Below are positions 1-8,332 of a stretch of 29,475 bases of DNA, in pieces. The translations under genes were made by a program, and so were the position numbers. Within the stretch, counting starts at the first letter, position 1; each line of letters starts with the position of its first letter. Source of the stretch: Lachnospiraceae bacterium (lineage in GTDB: Bacteria; Bacillota_A; Clostridia; Lachnospirales; Lachnospiraceae); contig JAFRMI010000038.1 in NCBI GenBank assembly GCA_017430765.1, positions 1 through 29,475 on the forward strand. The letters are read 5' to 3'. Under the pieces are notes generated by a model. The model was not told where the DNA came from and did not search any database. It worked only from the letters and a program-made list of their open reading frames with translations.

Positions 1-453
1 AGGAATGTCAGCTGGCTTCCCTCCTACGGCCCGGAGATGCGCGGAGGAACCGCAAACTGCAGCGTGATCTTAAGCGACGAGCCTGTCGGGGCGCCGATCA
101 TTTCGAATCCGGACGTGCTGGTCGCCATGAACCTTCCGTCCCTCGACAAATATGAGCCGGCGGTGAAAAGCGGAGGAACCATCTTTGTCGACAGTTCCCT
201 GATCGAGCGGAAGGTCGCGCGGGACGACGTCGACGTGTACTATGTACCCGCGACAAAATTAGCGGGTGAAAACGGCGCGCCCACGCTTGCGAACATGATT
301 CTCATGGGAAAGCTTCTCGGCGTCTTCTCGGAGTATGAGGAGGAGAATGTCCGGAAAGCTCTCGGGAAATGCGTCTCCGCGAGGCATGCGGATCTCCTGG
401 AACTCAATTTGAAGTGCATGGAAATCGGCAGAGATTACGAAGCAGAACAGTAA
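1..453 (+). CDS. 2-oxoacid:acceptor oxidoreductase, gamma subunit (C-terminal part)
   Basis: The reading frame is open from the first base, so the start lies outside the window; about 150 residues remain of a family usually near 180. The family forms part of ferredoxin-dependent 2-oxoacid oxidoreductases (Kor/Vor/Por type), cytoplasmic complexes that oxidise 2-oxoacids to acyl-CoA. Visible family marks are the early SYGPEMRGGTANC segment, the phrase ISNPDVLVAMNLPSLDKY, and a late NMILMGKLLG helix. The other subunits are presumably upstream, outside the window. Which 2-oxoacid is used cannot be told from this subunit. The gene ends at a TAA, 112 bases before the amidohydrolase start. Confidence 0.88.
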   Translation, partial: RNVSWLPSYGPEMRGGTANCSVILSDEPVGAPIISNPDVLVAMNLPSLDKYEPAVKSGGTIFVDSSLIERKVARDDVDVYYVPATKLAGENGAPTLANMILMGKLLGVFSEYEEENVRKALGKCVSARHADLLELNLKCMEIGRDYEAEQ

Positions 454-480
454 TTATACAGAAAGGCACCGGACAGTTCT

Positions 481-486
481 TATAAT
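481..486 (+). promoter_or_regulatory. possible -10 box before the amidohydrolase-pot operon
   Basis: A perfect TATAAT lies between the oxidoreductase stop and the amidohydrolase start. I find no good -35 box at 16-18 bases upstream, so the site would be weak or activator-dependent. A start about seven bases downstream would place the stem-loop at 492-543 at the very 5' end of the transcript. Confidence 0.35.
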
Positions 487-491
487 CACAT

Positions 492-543
492 ATCCCCTCT
501 TTTGCAGCGGCGCGAAGGAGCGCCTCCTGCGGGAAGAGGGGAT
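492..543 (+). other. long stem-loop between oxidoreductase and amidohydrolase genes
   Basis: ATCCCCTCTT (492-501) pairs perfectly with AAGAGGGGAT (534-543). The interior holds a second stem, GGCGC with GCGCC, around the loop GAAGGA, and a possible GCAG/CTGC pairing between the two. Only three T residues follow, so it is a poor intrinsic terminator by itself. It could be the terminator of the upstream operon or a structured leader of the downstream one. Confidence 0.6.
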
Positions 544-565
544 TTCAGCGTAAGAAGAAGGACAG

Positions 566-1396
566 ATGATTAAAGGGTATTATGTTATAGATGCGCATGC
601 GCACGTGTATCCCGAAAAGATTGCCATAAAGGCGGGAAATGCGGTCGCATCGTTTTACGACGTGGAGATGCAGTATAAGGCCACGACGGAGGAGCTGCTC
701 CGGAACGGAGACGCGAACGGGATCGATCATTTCCTGATCCACTCCGTGGCGACGAAACCCGAGCAGGTCAGCAAGGTGAATCGGTACATCGCGAGCCAGG
801 TAGAGGCGCATAAGGGGCGGATGAGCGGCCTTGGGACCGTGCACCCTCTCTCCTCGAATATGGAGGAAGATATCAATGAGATCGTAAGTCTCGGCCTTCA
901 CGGGATCAAGATTCATCCGGACATGCAGGGGTTTGCGATCGACTGCGACGGGTTTATGGAGGCTTTTGAGCTGTGCGGGAAGCATAACCTCACGGTTCTT
1001 GCTCATACGGGCGATGTGAGGGGAGATAAATCCAACCCCGACCGGATCGAGAGGATCCTGCAGGCCCTTCCCGATACGACATTCGTCGGGGCGCACTTCG
1101 GCGGATACTCCCTGTGGGAGGAAGCCGTGGAAAAACTGCCGAAGTATGAGAACTTTTATGTCGATACCAGTTCGACGTCATTTTTCGTAGGACTGCGCGG
1201 CATGATACAATACATCAACGCATACGGGATCGACCGCTGTATGTTCGCGACCGACTATCCGATGCATCCGATTGAGACGGAGATCCGGAACATCCTCTTT
1301 ATGCACCTTAAGGAGGAGGACTGCCGGAAGATTTTCTCTGAAAACGCGATCCGTATCTACAATCTGGAACGTCCGGAGTTTTTCGGAGAGGAATGA
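566..1396 (+). CDS. amidohydrolase family protein (metal-dependent TIM-barrel hydrolase)
   Basis: A 276-residue cytoplasmic hydrolase of the amidohydrolase_2 (PF04909) type, a family that hydrolyses or decarboxylates small carbon-nitrogen or cyclic substrates with a bound metal. Metal-ligand motifs are visible in order: the N-terminal HxH (His11, His13), a lysine-histidine strand IKIHPDMQG (about 114-122), LAHTGD (His147), GAHFGG (His177) and the C-terminal FATDYP (Asp230). The ATG has AAGAAGGA five bases upstream. It ends just before potA, and its stop codon overlaps a possible upstream ATG of potA, so it is probably co-transcribed with the transporter. The substrate is unknown; a compound imported by the Pot system is an inference from position only. 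Confidence 0.85.
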   Translation: MIKGYYVIDAHAHVYPEKIAIKAGNAVASFYDVEMQYKATTEELLRNGDANGIDHFLIHSVATKPEQVSKVNRYIASQVEAHKGRMSGLGTVHPLSSNMEEDINEIVSLGLHGIKIHPDMQGFAIDCDGFMEAFELCGKHNLTVLAHTGDVRGDKSNPDRIERILQALPDTTFVGAHFGGYSLWEEAVEKLPKYENFYVDTSSTSFFVGLRGMIQYINAYGIDRCMFATDYPMHPIETEIRNILFMHLKEEDCRKIFSENAIRIYNLERPEFFGEE

Positions 1397-1458
1397 GTAC
1401 GCCCGTCTGTGTGACACGTGGGAGCTTAAGGGAATTATGTACGTGGGGGCCGGAAAAG

Positions 1459-2901
1459 ATGCGTGGTCTTGGAGAAAATATCATTGAACTAAAGAATATC
1501 AGTAAAACATATGCGGACGGTTTTACTGCAGTATCCGATTTTAATCTGTATGTCCGGAAAGGGGAATTCATTACATTTCTCGGACCTTCCGGCTGCGGCA
1601 AGACGACGACGCTCCGCATGATCGCGGGCTTCGAGATGCCGACGACGGGAGAGATCCTGCTGAATGGGAAGAACATATCCTCCCTTCCGCCTTATCAAAG
1701 ACCGATCAATACGGTCTTCCAGCGCTATGCGCTCTTCCCGCATATGAATATTTACGAAAATATTGCCTTCGGCCTCCGGCAGAAGAAACTTCCGGAGGAT
1801 GAGATCACAAGGAAGGTCAAACGGGTTCTGGAACTGGTGGATCTGGAAGGATTTGAGGCCCGCTCCGTGGCGACTCTGTCCGGCGGCCAGCAGCAGAGAG
1901 TCGCGATTGCCCGCGCGGTGGTCAATGAGCCGGAGATCCTGCTTCTCGATGAGCCTCTCGGCGCGCTGGACCTGAAGATGCGCAAGGAGATGCAGCTGGA
2001 GCTTAAAGAGATGCATGACCGGCTTGGGATCACATTTATCTATGTCACCCACGACCAGGAGGAAGCGCTCACAATGTCCGACACGATTGTCGTGATGTCG
2101 GAGGGCAGGATCCAGCAGATCGGCAAGCCGGAAGACATCTATAACGAGCCGAAGAACGCGTTCGTGGCAGACTTTATCGGGGACAGCAACCTGTTCAACG
2201 GCATCATGACGGGGCCGCTTCTCGCGAGGTTCTGCGGGGGCGATTTCCAGTGTGTGGATGACGTGGAGAAGGGCACGCACATCACCGCAGTGGTCCGCCC
2301 GGAGGATGTGATCATTACGCCGCCTTCGGAGGGAACGATCCGGGGGAAAGTTTCCTCGGTTATCTTCAAGGGGATACACTACGAGATCACTGTTGAATCC
2401 GGTAAAAATGAGATGGTCATTCAGTCCGTAAAGGCTCCGGCGGTCGGGGAGACGGTCGGAATGAGAGTGGATCCGGACAACATCCACATTATGATCGCGG
2501 AAGACCACACGAATTATTTCCTCGCGGATATCAGTTCCGATTTCCGGCTGGAATTCAACGGGAAGCGCATCGATACGAGCGTGACAAAGATTATCCGCGG
2601 CAGCAGCCGGAACGCGGACGGCACATTGCTCAACGCGAACGGCGCCGTACTTGATCCAAGGCGGGTCCGGATCATGATCGCGATCCGTCCGGAGGATATC
2701 GAGATGACGGACCATGTGGAGGAAGGCCTTGTAGACGGGTATATCAGCAACCTGATCTATAAGGGCGACCACTACAGCTACGTGATCCGCACGGATTTGG
2801 AGCAGGATTTTATTGTCGATGACGAGTATCTCTGGAATATGGATGACCATGTCGGTCTCATCATGCCCGTCGATAAGATGTCATTCAAACTGAAGAAGTA
2901 A
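1459..2901 (+). CDS. potA: spermidine/putrescine-type ABC transporter ATPase with duplicated C-terminal domain
   Basis: ATPase of a polyamine-type importer on the inner face of the membrane. From the ATG at 1459 it has 480 residues: Walker A GPSGCGKTT (42-50), Q-loop near NTVFQRYALFPH, signature LSGGQQQ (140-146), Walker B with DEPLGALD (164-171) and the THD switch (197-199). A first RPED/TOBE-like segment lies at about 277-345 and a second copy at about 407-475, where AVVRPEDVIIT recurs as IAIRPEDIEMT and SSVIFKGIHY as SNLIYKGDHY. Usual PotA proteins are about 350-380 residues. An in-frame ATG at 1393 overlaps the previous stop but would add 22 residues with no family resemblance, so 1459 is preferred; the ribosome site there is weak. 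A potB gene follows after 22 bases. Confidence 0.93.
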   Translation: MRGLGENIIELKNISKTYADGFTAVSDFNLYVRKGEFITFLGPSGCGKTTTLRMIAGFEMPTTGEILLNGKNISSLPPYQRPINTVFQRYALFPHMNIYENIAFGLRQKKLPEDEITRKVKRVLELVDLEGFEARSVATLSGGQQQRVAIARAVVNEPEILLLDEPLGALDLKMRKEMQLELKEMHDRLGITFIYVTHDQEEALTMSDTIVVMSEGRIQQIGKPEDIYNEPKNAFVADFIGDSNLFNGIMTGPLLARFCGGDFQCVDDVEKGTHITAVVRPEDVIITPPSEGTIRGKVSSVIFKGIHYEITVESGKNEMVIQSVKAPAVGETVGMRVDPDNIHIMIAEDHTNYFLADISSDFRLEFNGKRIDTSVTKIIRGSSRNADGTLLNANGAVLDPRRVRIMIAIRPEDIEMTDHVEEGLVDGYISNLIYKGDHYSYVIRTDLEQDFIVDDEYLWNMDDHVGLIMPVDKMSFKLKK

Positions 2902-2923
2902 AAGCGGAGGGGCGCAAAACGGA

Positions 2924-3724
2924 ATGCATGTACTGAAATTCTCCAGAAAAAGCCTGGGTATCCCGTATGCGGTGTTTCTGGTGCTCTTTGTGGCACTTCC
3001 GCTTCTGGTTCTCCTGTATTTTGCGTTTACAAACGGGCAGGGGGAGTTTACCCTTTCCAATCTGACCGGATTCTTTACGAATCCGAATGCGATCGGAACG
3101 CTTGCCTACAGCTTTGCCGTGGCTTTTGTCACGACGGTCGTCTGCCTTCTTCTGGCCTATCCGACGGCGTATATTCTCGCGGTCAGCCGCATGAGAAGGA
3201 AGCATCTGGTTCTCCTTCTTCTTATCATGCCGATGTGGATCAACTTTTCTCTCCGCATCACGGCTCTAAAAGAAATTCTGACAATCATTGAGGGAAATCT
3301 TGCCCGCTATCCGTTCTTTAATGCGGTGGCAGGTATGACCTACGATTTCCTTCCGTTCATGATTCTTCCCATCTACAATACGATTTCACGGCTGGACGGT
3401 TCGCTCATCGAGGCGGCGAAGGACCTCGGAGCGGATGATGCGGCTACATTTTTGAAAGTGACGCTGCCGCTTTCCGTCCCCGGGATCGTTAGCGGCGTAT
3501 CCATGGTGTTTCTGCCTGCGATGACGAATTATGTCGTTCTGGATATGCTCTACAACAGTACTTACATTATGGGGAGCCTGATCGGAAGCTACTTTGCCGC
3601 GTATAACTGGCACGGCGGCTCCATGATCGCGCTTGTTCTGCTTACCATCATCGTTCTGTTTACGCTCTTCACGAACGGAATGGAAGATGACGGGAGGACC
3701 GGTGTAGGAGGTGCCCTGCTGTGA
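2924..3724 (+). CDS. potB: polyamine-type ABC transporter permease, PotB
   Basis: First of the two membrane permeases of the importer, 266 residues with about six hydrophobic helices, the first at residues 12-36. The cytoplasmic EAA loop that docks with the ATPase is clear at about 163-190 (EAAKDLGADDAATFLKVTLP). GGAGG lies upstream of the ATG. The last codons overlap the GTG start of potC by four bases (GTGA), a translational-coupling arrangement. Length and organisation are normal for PotB. The exact substrate cannot be read from the permease. Confidence 0.93.
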   Translation: MHVLKFSRKSLGIPYAVFLVLFVALPLLVLLYFAFTNGQGEFTLSNLTGFFTNPNAIGTLAYSFAVAFVTTVVCLLLAYPTAYILAVSRMRRKHLVLLLLIMPMWINFSLRITALKEILTIIEGNLARYPFFNAVAGMTYDFLPFMILPIYNTISRLDGSLIEAAKDLGADDAATFLKVTLPLSVPGIVSGVSMVFLPAMTNYVVLDMLYNSTYIMGSLIGSYFAAYNWHGGSMIALVLLTIIVLFTLFTNGMEDDGRTGVGGALL

Positions 3725-4524
3725 TAAAAAAGGCGAAAATCATCTTTATTGCGCTGGTACTGGCATTCATCTATGCGCCGATCCTGATCCTCATGGTCTA
3801 CAGTTTCACAAGTTCGACGGCAATCGGTGCGATCCGCGCGTTTTCCCTGCACAATTACAGGACCCTGTTCACAACACCTGTACTTAGGGACATGATTGCG
3901 GGGACGATTGTTCTCGCTGTCTCCTCAGCTGTTCTGGCTACAGTTCTCGGGACGCTTGGGGCGATCGGATCTTTCTACTCATCAAAGAAGGCGGGGGCAT
4001 TCATGCAGTCACTCAACCAGGTGCCGGTGATCAACGCGGACGTCGTCACGGGTTTTTCGATCTGCATTCTTCTGGTGGTTGTTCTGGGTGTCAGCAAGGA
4101 CACCTTTATTCCTCTTCTGATCGGGCATGTGGTTCTTTGCGCGCCGTTCGTCTATCTGTCGGTTATTCCCAAACTGAAGCAGATGGATCCCAGCATCTAT
4201 GAAGCGGCGCTGGATCTCGGGGCGTCCCCGGCCACTGCACTCAGAAAAATTGTAATTCCACAGATCTCCTCCGGCATCGTGTCGGGATTTGCGCTTGCCA
4301 TCACTTTGTCGCTTGATGATTACTTCATCACAACCTATACGAAACCGGCTACATTTGACACGATCAGCACGTATGTCGTAAACGCGACCAAAGGCTCACA
4401 GACAACTATAAAGACGGCACTTTGGGCTCTTTCCACGGTCATCTTCCTTCTGGTTCTGCTTGTTGTCATCGTGTCCAATGCGCGCGGAAAACAGATCGCG
4501 GGAAAGGAGCGGACGGGCGTATGA
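3721..4524 (+). CDS. potC: polyamine-type ABC transporter permease, PotC
   Basis: Second permease, 267 residues, starting at GTG in the four-base overlap with potB; GGAGG at 3707-3711 serves as the ribosome site. It opens with the signal-anchor-like helix IIFIALVLAFIYAPILILMV and carries the EAA loop at about 161-188 (EAALDLGASPATALRKIVIP), followed by SLDDYFITTYT, characteristic of PotC. It overlaps potD by four bases (ATGA). It should pair with PotB as a heterodimeric pore in the cytoplasmic membrane. Confidence 0.94.
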   Translation: MIKKAKIIFIALVLAFIYAPILILMVYSFTSSTAIGAIRAFSLHNYRTLFTTPVLRDMIAGTIVLAVSSAVLATVLGTLGAIGSFYSSKKAGAFMQSLNQVPVINADVVTGFSICILLVVVLGVSKDTFIPLLIGHVVLCAPFVYLSVIPKLKQMDPSIYEAALDLGASPATALRKIVIPQISSGIVSGFALAITLSLDDYFITTYTKPATFDTISTYVVNATKGSQTTIKTALWALSTVIFLLVLLVVIVSNARGKQIAGKERTGV

Positions 4525-6008
4525 GCAGGCGGATTAAAGTAACTGTCGCGGCGTTCCTCTTCTGTGTCTTTATGACGGGGATTTATGCGAATGTGCATGC
4601 GGCGGATAAGGTGGTCCTCCGGATCTGCAACTGGGAGGAGTATATTGATCTGGGTGACTGGGACGAGGAGGAGACGATTTCCCTGCCGGGCGGTGATATA
4701 ATCGGTGAGAATCCCCTGATCGATGATTTTACGGAGTGGTACCGCGAGACTTACGGGGAGGAAGTGGAGGTGGAGTACTCCACGTTCGGAACGAACGAGG
4801 ATCTCTACAACATGCTGACGCTCGGGGATGTCTATGACCTTGTGTGTCCCTCTGAATATATGTTCATGAAACTGATGGCAGAGAAGGCGCTGGTGCCGTT
4901 CTCGGAGAGTTTCTTTGATACGGAGAATGAAAATAATTATTATGTCAGAGGCCTCTCCCCCTTTATTCGTGATGTATTTGACAGCCACGAAATCAACGGT
5001 GAAAAATGGAGCAAGTACGCCGCGGGTTACATGTGGGGCGTCACGGGAATCGTCTACAATCCGGAGGCCATGTCCCCGGAGGACGCTTCCACATGGAACG
5101 TTCTGAACAATCCCGCATATAAGCGGCAGGTGACAATTAAGGATAATGTCCGGGACTCATACTTCGCGGCTGTGGGAGCGATCAAGTCGGACCTTCTGAC
5201 AAGTGAGGAATTCCGAAGCGATCCCGCATATCACGAGAGGCTGGAGGAGGAGATGAACGACGTCTCTCCCGAGACGCTCCGGAAGGTGCAGGAGTATCTG
5301 CAGGATGTAAAGGACAATGCGTATTCGTTCGAGACGGATTCGGGAAAGACGGATATGGTCACCGGCAAAGTGGTTGCCAACTACCAGTGGTCCGGCGACG
5401 CGGTCTATTCGATGGATCAGGCGGAAGAGGATGACTATTATCTCAGCTACGCGGTGCCGGAGGAGGCGACTAATTCCTATTTCGACGGCTGGGTGATGCT
5501 GCGGAACGGTATCAGTCAGGACCCGGAAAAACAGAGAGCGGCGGAAGCCTTTATCAATTTTTTGTCACGCCCTGACAACGTGATCCGCAATATGTATTAT
5601 ATCGGCTATACGTCTGTTATCAGCGGCGGGGAAGATGACCGGATCTTCGAATATGCGGACTATTGCTACGGAGCGGAAGAGGAGGAGACGGATACGGTGG
5701 AGTATCCGCTCGGCTACTTCTTCTCAGGGGATCAGGAAGACCCGGACTATGTGCTGACGGCCCCTTCGGAGATGCTGAACCGGCAGCTCCGCGCCCAGTA
5801 TCCTACCGGGGATGACATCGAGAGGTCCTCCATTATGATATACTTTGATGAGAAGCAGAATGAACTCATCAATCAGATGTGGATCAATGTGCGCTGCCTC
5901 AATATAAAAGATGTGCCGGCTGTGATCTGGGTGATCACGGCAGCGGCTCTCGCTGTGCTTGCGGTGCTTTATATACGGTTCCGGAAGAGACAGAGGCTGT
6001 ACAGATAG
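4521..6008 (+). CDS. potD: polyamine-type ABC transporter substrate-binding protein with C-terminal membrane anchor
   Basis: Extracytoplasmic binding protein of the importer, 495 residues from the ATG in the overlap with potC; AAAGGAG lies about ten bases upstream. A signal peptide covers roughly residues 1-27. PotD marks are NWEEYI (37-42), the DLVCPSEYM strand (106-114), NYQWSGDAVYSM (287-298) and DGWVML (322-327). It is longer than the usual 340-360 residues, with acidic insertions near 44-65 and 380-410. There is no lipobox cysteine; instead a hydrophobic helix at about 466-485 followed by RKRQRLYR ends the protein. That suggests anchoring by the C-terminus rather than by lipid. The exact ligand is not determined. 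Confidence 0.9.
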   Translation: MSRRIKVTVAAFLFCVFMTGIYANVHAADKVVLRICNWEEYIDLGDWDEEETISLPGGDIIGENPLIDDFTEWYRETYGEEVEVEYSTFGTNEDLYNMLTLGDVYDLVCPSEYMFMKLMAEKALVPFSESFFDTENENNYYVRGLSPFIRDVFDSHEINGEKWSKYAAGYMWGVTGIVYNPEAMSPEDASTWNVLNNPAYKRQVTIKDNVRDSYFAAVGAIKSDLLTSEEFRSDPAYHERLEEEMNDVSPETLRKVQEYLQDVKDNAYSFETDSGKTDMVTGKVVANYQWSGDAVYSMDQAEEDDYYLSYAVPEEATNSYFDGWVMLRNGISQDPEKQRAAEAFINFLSRPDNVIRNMYYIGYTSVISGGEDDRIFEYADYCYGAEEEETDTVEYPLGYFFSGDQEDPDYVLTAPSEMLNRQLRAQYPTGDDIERSSIMIYFDEKQNELINQMWINVRCLNIKDVPAVIWVITAAALAVLAVLYIRFRKRQRLYR

Positions 6009-6018
6009 GAGAAGGAAT

Positions 6019-6537
6019 ATGGAAAACAGTGAAAGAATGGAGTCTCCGTTTACAGCGGCTGTGATAACCCTGAGCGACAAAGGCGCAAGGGGGGAGCGTG
6101 AGGACAGGAGCGGACCGGCCGCCGCGGAGATGCTGGAAGCGGCGGGTTATGAGATCGCGGAGATGCTTCTGATTCCGGATGAGCCGGAGATGCTGAAGAA
6201 AGAGCTCATCCGCCTTGCGGATGAGCGGAGAGTGGACCTTGTTGTGACAAGCGGCGGAACCGGGTTTTCGCTCCGGGACCGGACCCCGGAGGCGACAATG
6301 GCGGTCGCAGACAGGAATGCTCCGGGAATCGCGGAATATATCCGGCTGCGCTCGATGGAAGTGACAGACCGCGCCATGCTGAGCCGCGGCGTCTCGGTCC
6401 TTCGGAAGGGGACGCTCATCGTCAATCTGCCCGGCAGTCCGAAGGCCGTCCGCGAGAGCCTGGATTTTATTCTCTCCGCCCTGGACCACGGTATCCGCAT
6501 TCTTCGCGGGAGCGCGTCGGAGTGCGCGCGGTCATAA
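6019..6537 (+). CDS. mogA: MogA/MoaB family molybdenum cofactor biosynthesis protein
   Basis: A 172-residue cytoplasmic protein of the MogA/MoaB fold, which adenylylates molybdopterin before metal insertion. Family motifs are TLSDKG (17-22), TSGGTGFSLRDRTPEAT (77-93), the SRG segment (122-124) and NLPGSPKAV (136-144). The ATG at 6019 is chosen because AGGAGAAGG ends two to three bases upstream and homology begins near residue 10; an upstream in-frame ATG lies inside potD. It starts ten bases after potD and is probably read from the same transcript. No other molybdenum cofactor gene is in the window. Its 3' end overlaps the convergent GH2 gene by 71 bases. Confidence 0.88.
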   Translation: MENSERMESPFTAAVITLSDKGARGEREDRSGPAAAEMLEAAGYEIAEMLLIPDEPEMLKKELIRLADERRVDLVVTSGGTGFSLRDRTPEATMAVADRNAPGIAEYIRLRSMEVTDRAMLSRGVSVLRKGTLIVNLPGSPKAVRESLDFILSALDHGIRILRGSASECARS

Positions 6538-8332
6538 ATTTACATAATTTGCCGCATTTCCGGATTCTTTCAGGAATGACTTTACAGACAGAACGGTCAT
6601 ATGTATAAAGGCCGTTCTGTTCTTCTTCTATATCGGAGAGCTGTGTGTAGATACAGCCGGCGAGGCCTTCCGGAATTGCGGGATAGATCATGTTTCTGTA
6701 CATTTCCTCGATGCGTGAGGTCAGGTCTTCCGGATTTTCGCATGTCCCATACCCGTAGGAGGTGCCGCTTTGCGGTTCCGTTTCCGGAATACAGGTATAT
6801 CCGCCTGCCTCTGAGATCAGAAGGGGTCGGATGCCGGGGTGCATCCGCACATTCCGGAAATACACGTGCACACTGTCAAAATCACTTCGGCATCCGGCAA
6901 ACCAGCCGGATGTTGTGTCATAGATCCGGCCCGGATCCATCCGCTTTGCCGCACTGTAAAGGCGGTCGCTTTCGAACTGTCCCCATCCCTCGTTGAAGAT
7001 CGTATAGGCAATGACGGAGGGGTGGTTATATAAGCGGCGAAGGGTCAGCTTCATCCGGCTCTCGAAAAAAGCCCTGCGGAACGTCTCTCTTTTGCTTTGC
7101 GGAATCCGTACGGCAAAGCGCGGGACCTGGGAGAGTTTCGAGAGAAACGGCAGCTTTTTTGTGAAACAGGTTTTCCATATCGAAAGGTGCGGGCACATAT
7201 GGAACCCGGCCGTGGGAAGAACCGTATCGTGTATATACCGGTAGTGCCCGTTATTCACCATATCCTGCATGACAAACATACCCAGGACGTCGCAGAGGTA
7301 ATAGAACGGCTCCGGCTCAATCTTGATATGTTTGCGCAGCATATTAAAGCCCAGATCTTTCATGCGGAGAATGTCGCGCGCATATTCCTCATTCGATGTG
7401 GGGGTATAAATTCCGTCCTTAAAATACCCCTGGTCAAGAACGCCGTTTAAGAAGACTCGTTTCCCGTTGAGAAATACACCCGGTACCTCCCGGCCCCTCC
7501 GCTCCCTCACCTCGATCGTCCGAAGACCGAATACGGATCGGACGGTATCTTCGCCGAGGCGGATTTCGATTCCATAGAGATAGGGATCTTCCGGGCTCCA
7601 GAGATGGGGGTGCCCGGCAATGCCAAAGAATAGATCTCCGATTGCAAGGGATATCTCACTGCCGCGGAACGTCACTTCTTTCCGGATGGTCTGCTCCCTG
7701 TCACTGATGATGAGGTGTATCTCCTCCTCATTCGGATCCGGAGTCTTTCTTCCGGATGTCCACACGCGGAGACGGAGATGGGTGAGGGTTGGCTGCATTT
7801 TTAAGGAGGAGATGTAGACGGGTGGAACCGGCTCGATCCAGACGCTCTGCCAGATTCCGCTGACCGGTGTGTACCACATGCCGCCGGGAGTGTGTGTCTG
7901 CTTTCCATAGGGATAAACCGGGTCCAGGCTGTCTTCCGCGACGACCCGGAGACAGTGGCTCTCTTTGGAAGAGAGGCGGCCGAGATCAAAAGAGAATCCC
8001 AGATATCCGCCTTCGTGGTGCCCGAGGAAGAGGTCGTCGAGATAAACATCGCAGAGCTGATCCACCGCTCCGAAATGGAGAAGGACGGTGTCTTCTGACC
8101 ACTCTTCCGGGACCATAAAATCCGTTTCATAGACCAGGTGCCCGCCGGCATCCCGGATGGTCCCCTTGAAGCCGGACGCCTTGGATTCAGGGGGATAGGG
8201 GACGCGGATGGGGGAACCGTTCAAAGTCCAGTTCCCGTCGAGCAGCTGATAGCGGTCCCTTTTAAGAAGGGGCCGTGGGTAGCGGAGATCCAGATGTTTG
8301 CTGGTTTTGGAATATGCGCCGGAAGAATCCAT
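6467..8332 (-). CDS. glycoside hydrolase family 2 protein (beta-galactosidase/beta-glucuronidase-like)
   Basis: A 621-residue enzyme without a signal peptide, so probably cytoplasmic, acting on oligosaccharides or glycosides after uptake. The order is an N-terminal sugar-binding jelly-roll (about 15-170, with PYGKQTHTPGGMWYTPVSGI), an Ig-like domain (about 175-275) and a TIM barrel. The acid/base is Glu448 in TIFNEGWGQF and the nucleophile is Glu508 in LLISEAGGY. The terminal SDIEEEQNGLYTYDR is typical of GH2. About the last 25 residues, lying opposite mogA, look unlike the family and are probably run-on. A ribosome site AGAAAGGCAG precedes the ATG. The sugar specificity is not evident. Confidence 0.9.
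   Translation of the reverse strand: MDSSGAYSKTSKHLDLRYPRPLLKRDRYQLLDGNWTLNGSPIRVPYPPESKASGFKGTIRDAGGHLVYETDFMVPEEWSEDTVLLHFGAVDQLCDVYLDDLFLGHHEGGYLGFSFDLGRLSSKESHCLRVVAEDSLDPVYPYGKQTHTPGGMWYTPVSGIWQSVWIEPVPPVYISSLKMQPTLTHLRLRVWTSGRKTPDPNEEEIHLIISDREQTIRKEVTFRGSEISLAIGDLFFGIAGHPHLWSPEDPYLYGIEIRLGEDTVRSVFGLRTIEVRERRGREVPGVFLNGKRVFLNGVLDQGYFKDGIYTPTSNEEYARDILRMKDLGFNMLRKHIKIEPEPFYYLCDVLGMFVMQDMVNNGHYRYIHDTVLPTAGFHMCPHLSIWKTCFTKKLPFLSKLSQVPRFAVRIPQSKRETFRRAFFESRMKLTLRRLYNHPSVIAYTIFNEGWGQFESDRLYSAAKRMDPGRIYDTTSGWFAGCRSDFDSVHVYFRNVRMHPGIRPLLISEAGGYTCIPETEPQSGTSYGYGTCENPEDLTSRIEEMYRNMIYPAIPEGLAGCIYTQLSDIEEEQNGLYTYDRSVCKVIPERIRKCGKLCKFMTARTPTRSREECGYRGPGRRE
6588..6630 (+). terminator. probable intrinsic terminator of the pot-mogA transcript
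   Basis: ACAGAACGG (6588-6596) pairs with CCGTTCTGT (6612-6620) across a 15-base loop and is followed by the pyrimidine run TTCTTCTTCT. It lies 50 bases past the mogA stop, inside the coding sequence of the opposing GH2 gene. Confidence 0.6.

Noticed and set aside
1393..1458. Possible earlier start of PotA overlapping the amidohydrolase stop.
   Set aside because: The extra 22 residues resemble no PotA N-terminus. The later ATG gives the usual short lead to the first strand, though its ribosome site is weak.
1489..2850. A 453-residue open frame on the minus strand opposite potA.
   Set aside because: It mirrors the strongly supported PotA frame, has no family motifs or ribosome site, and is rich in His, Arg and Asp as expected of a shadow frame in GC-rich DNA.
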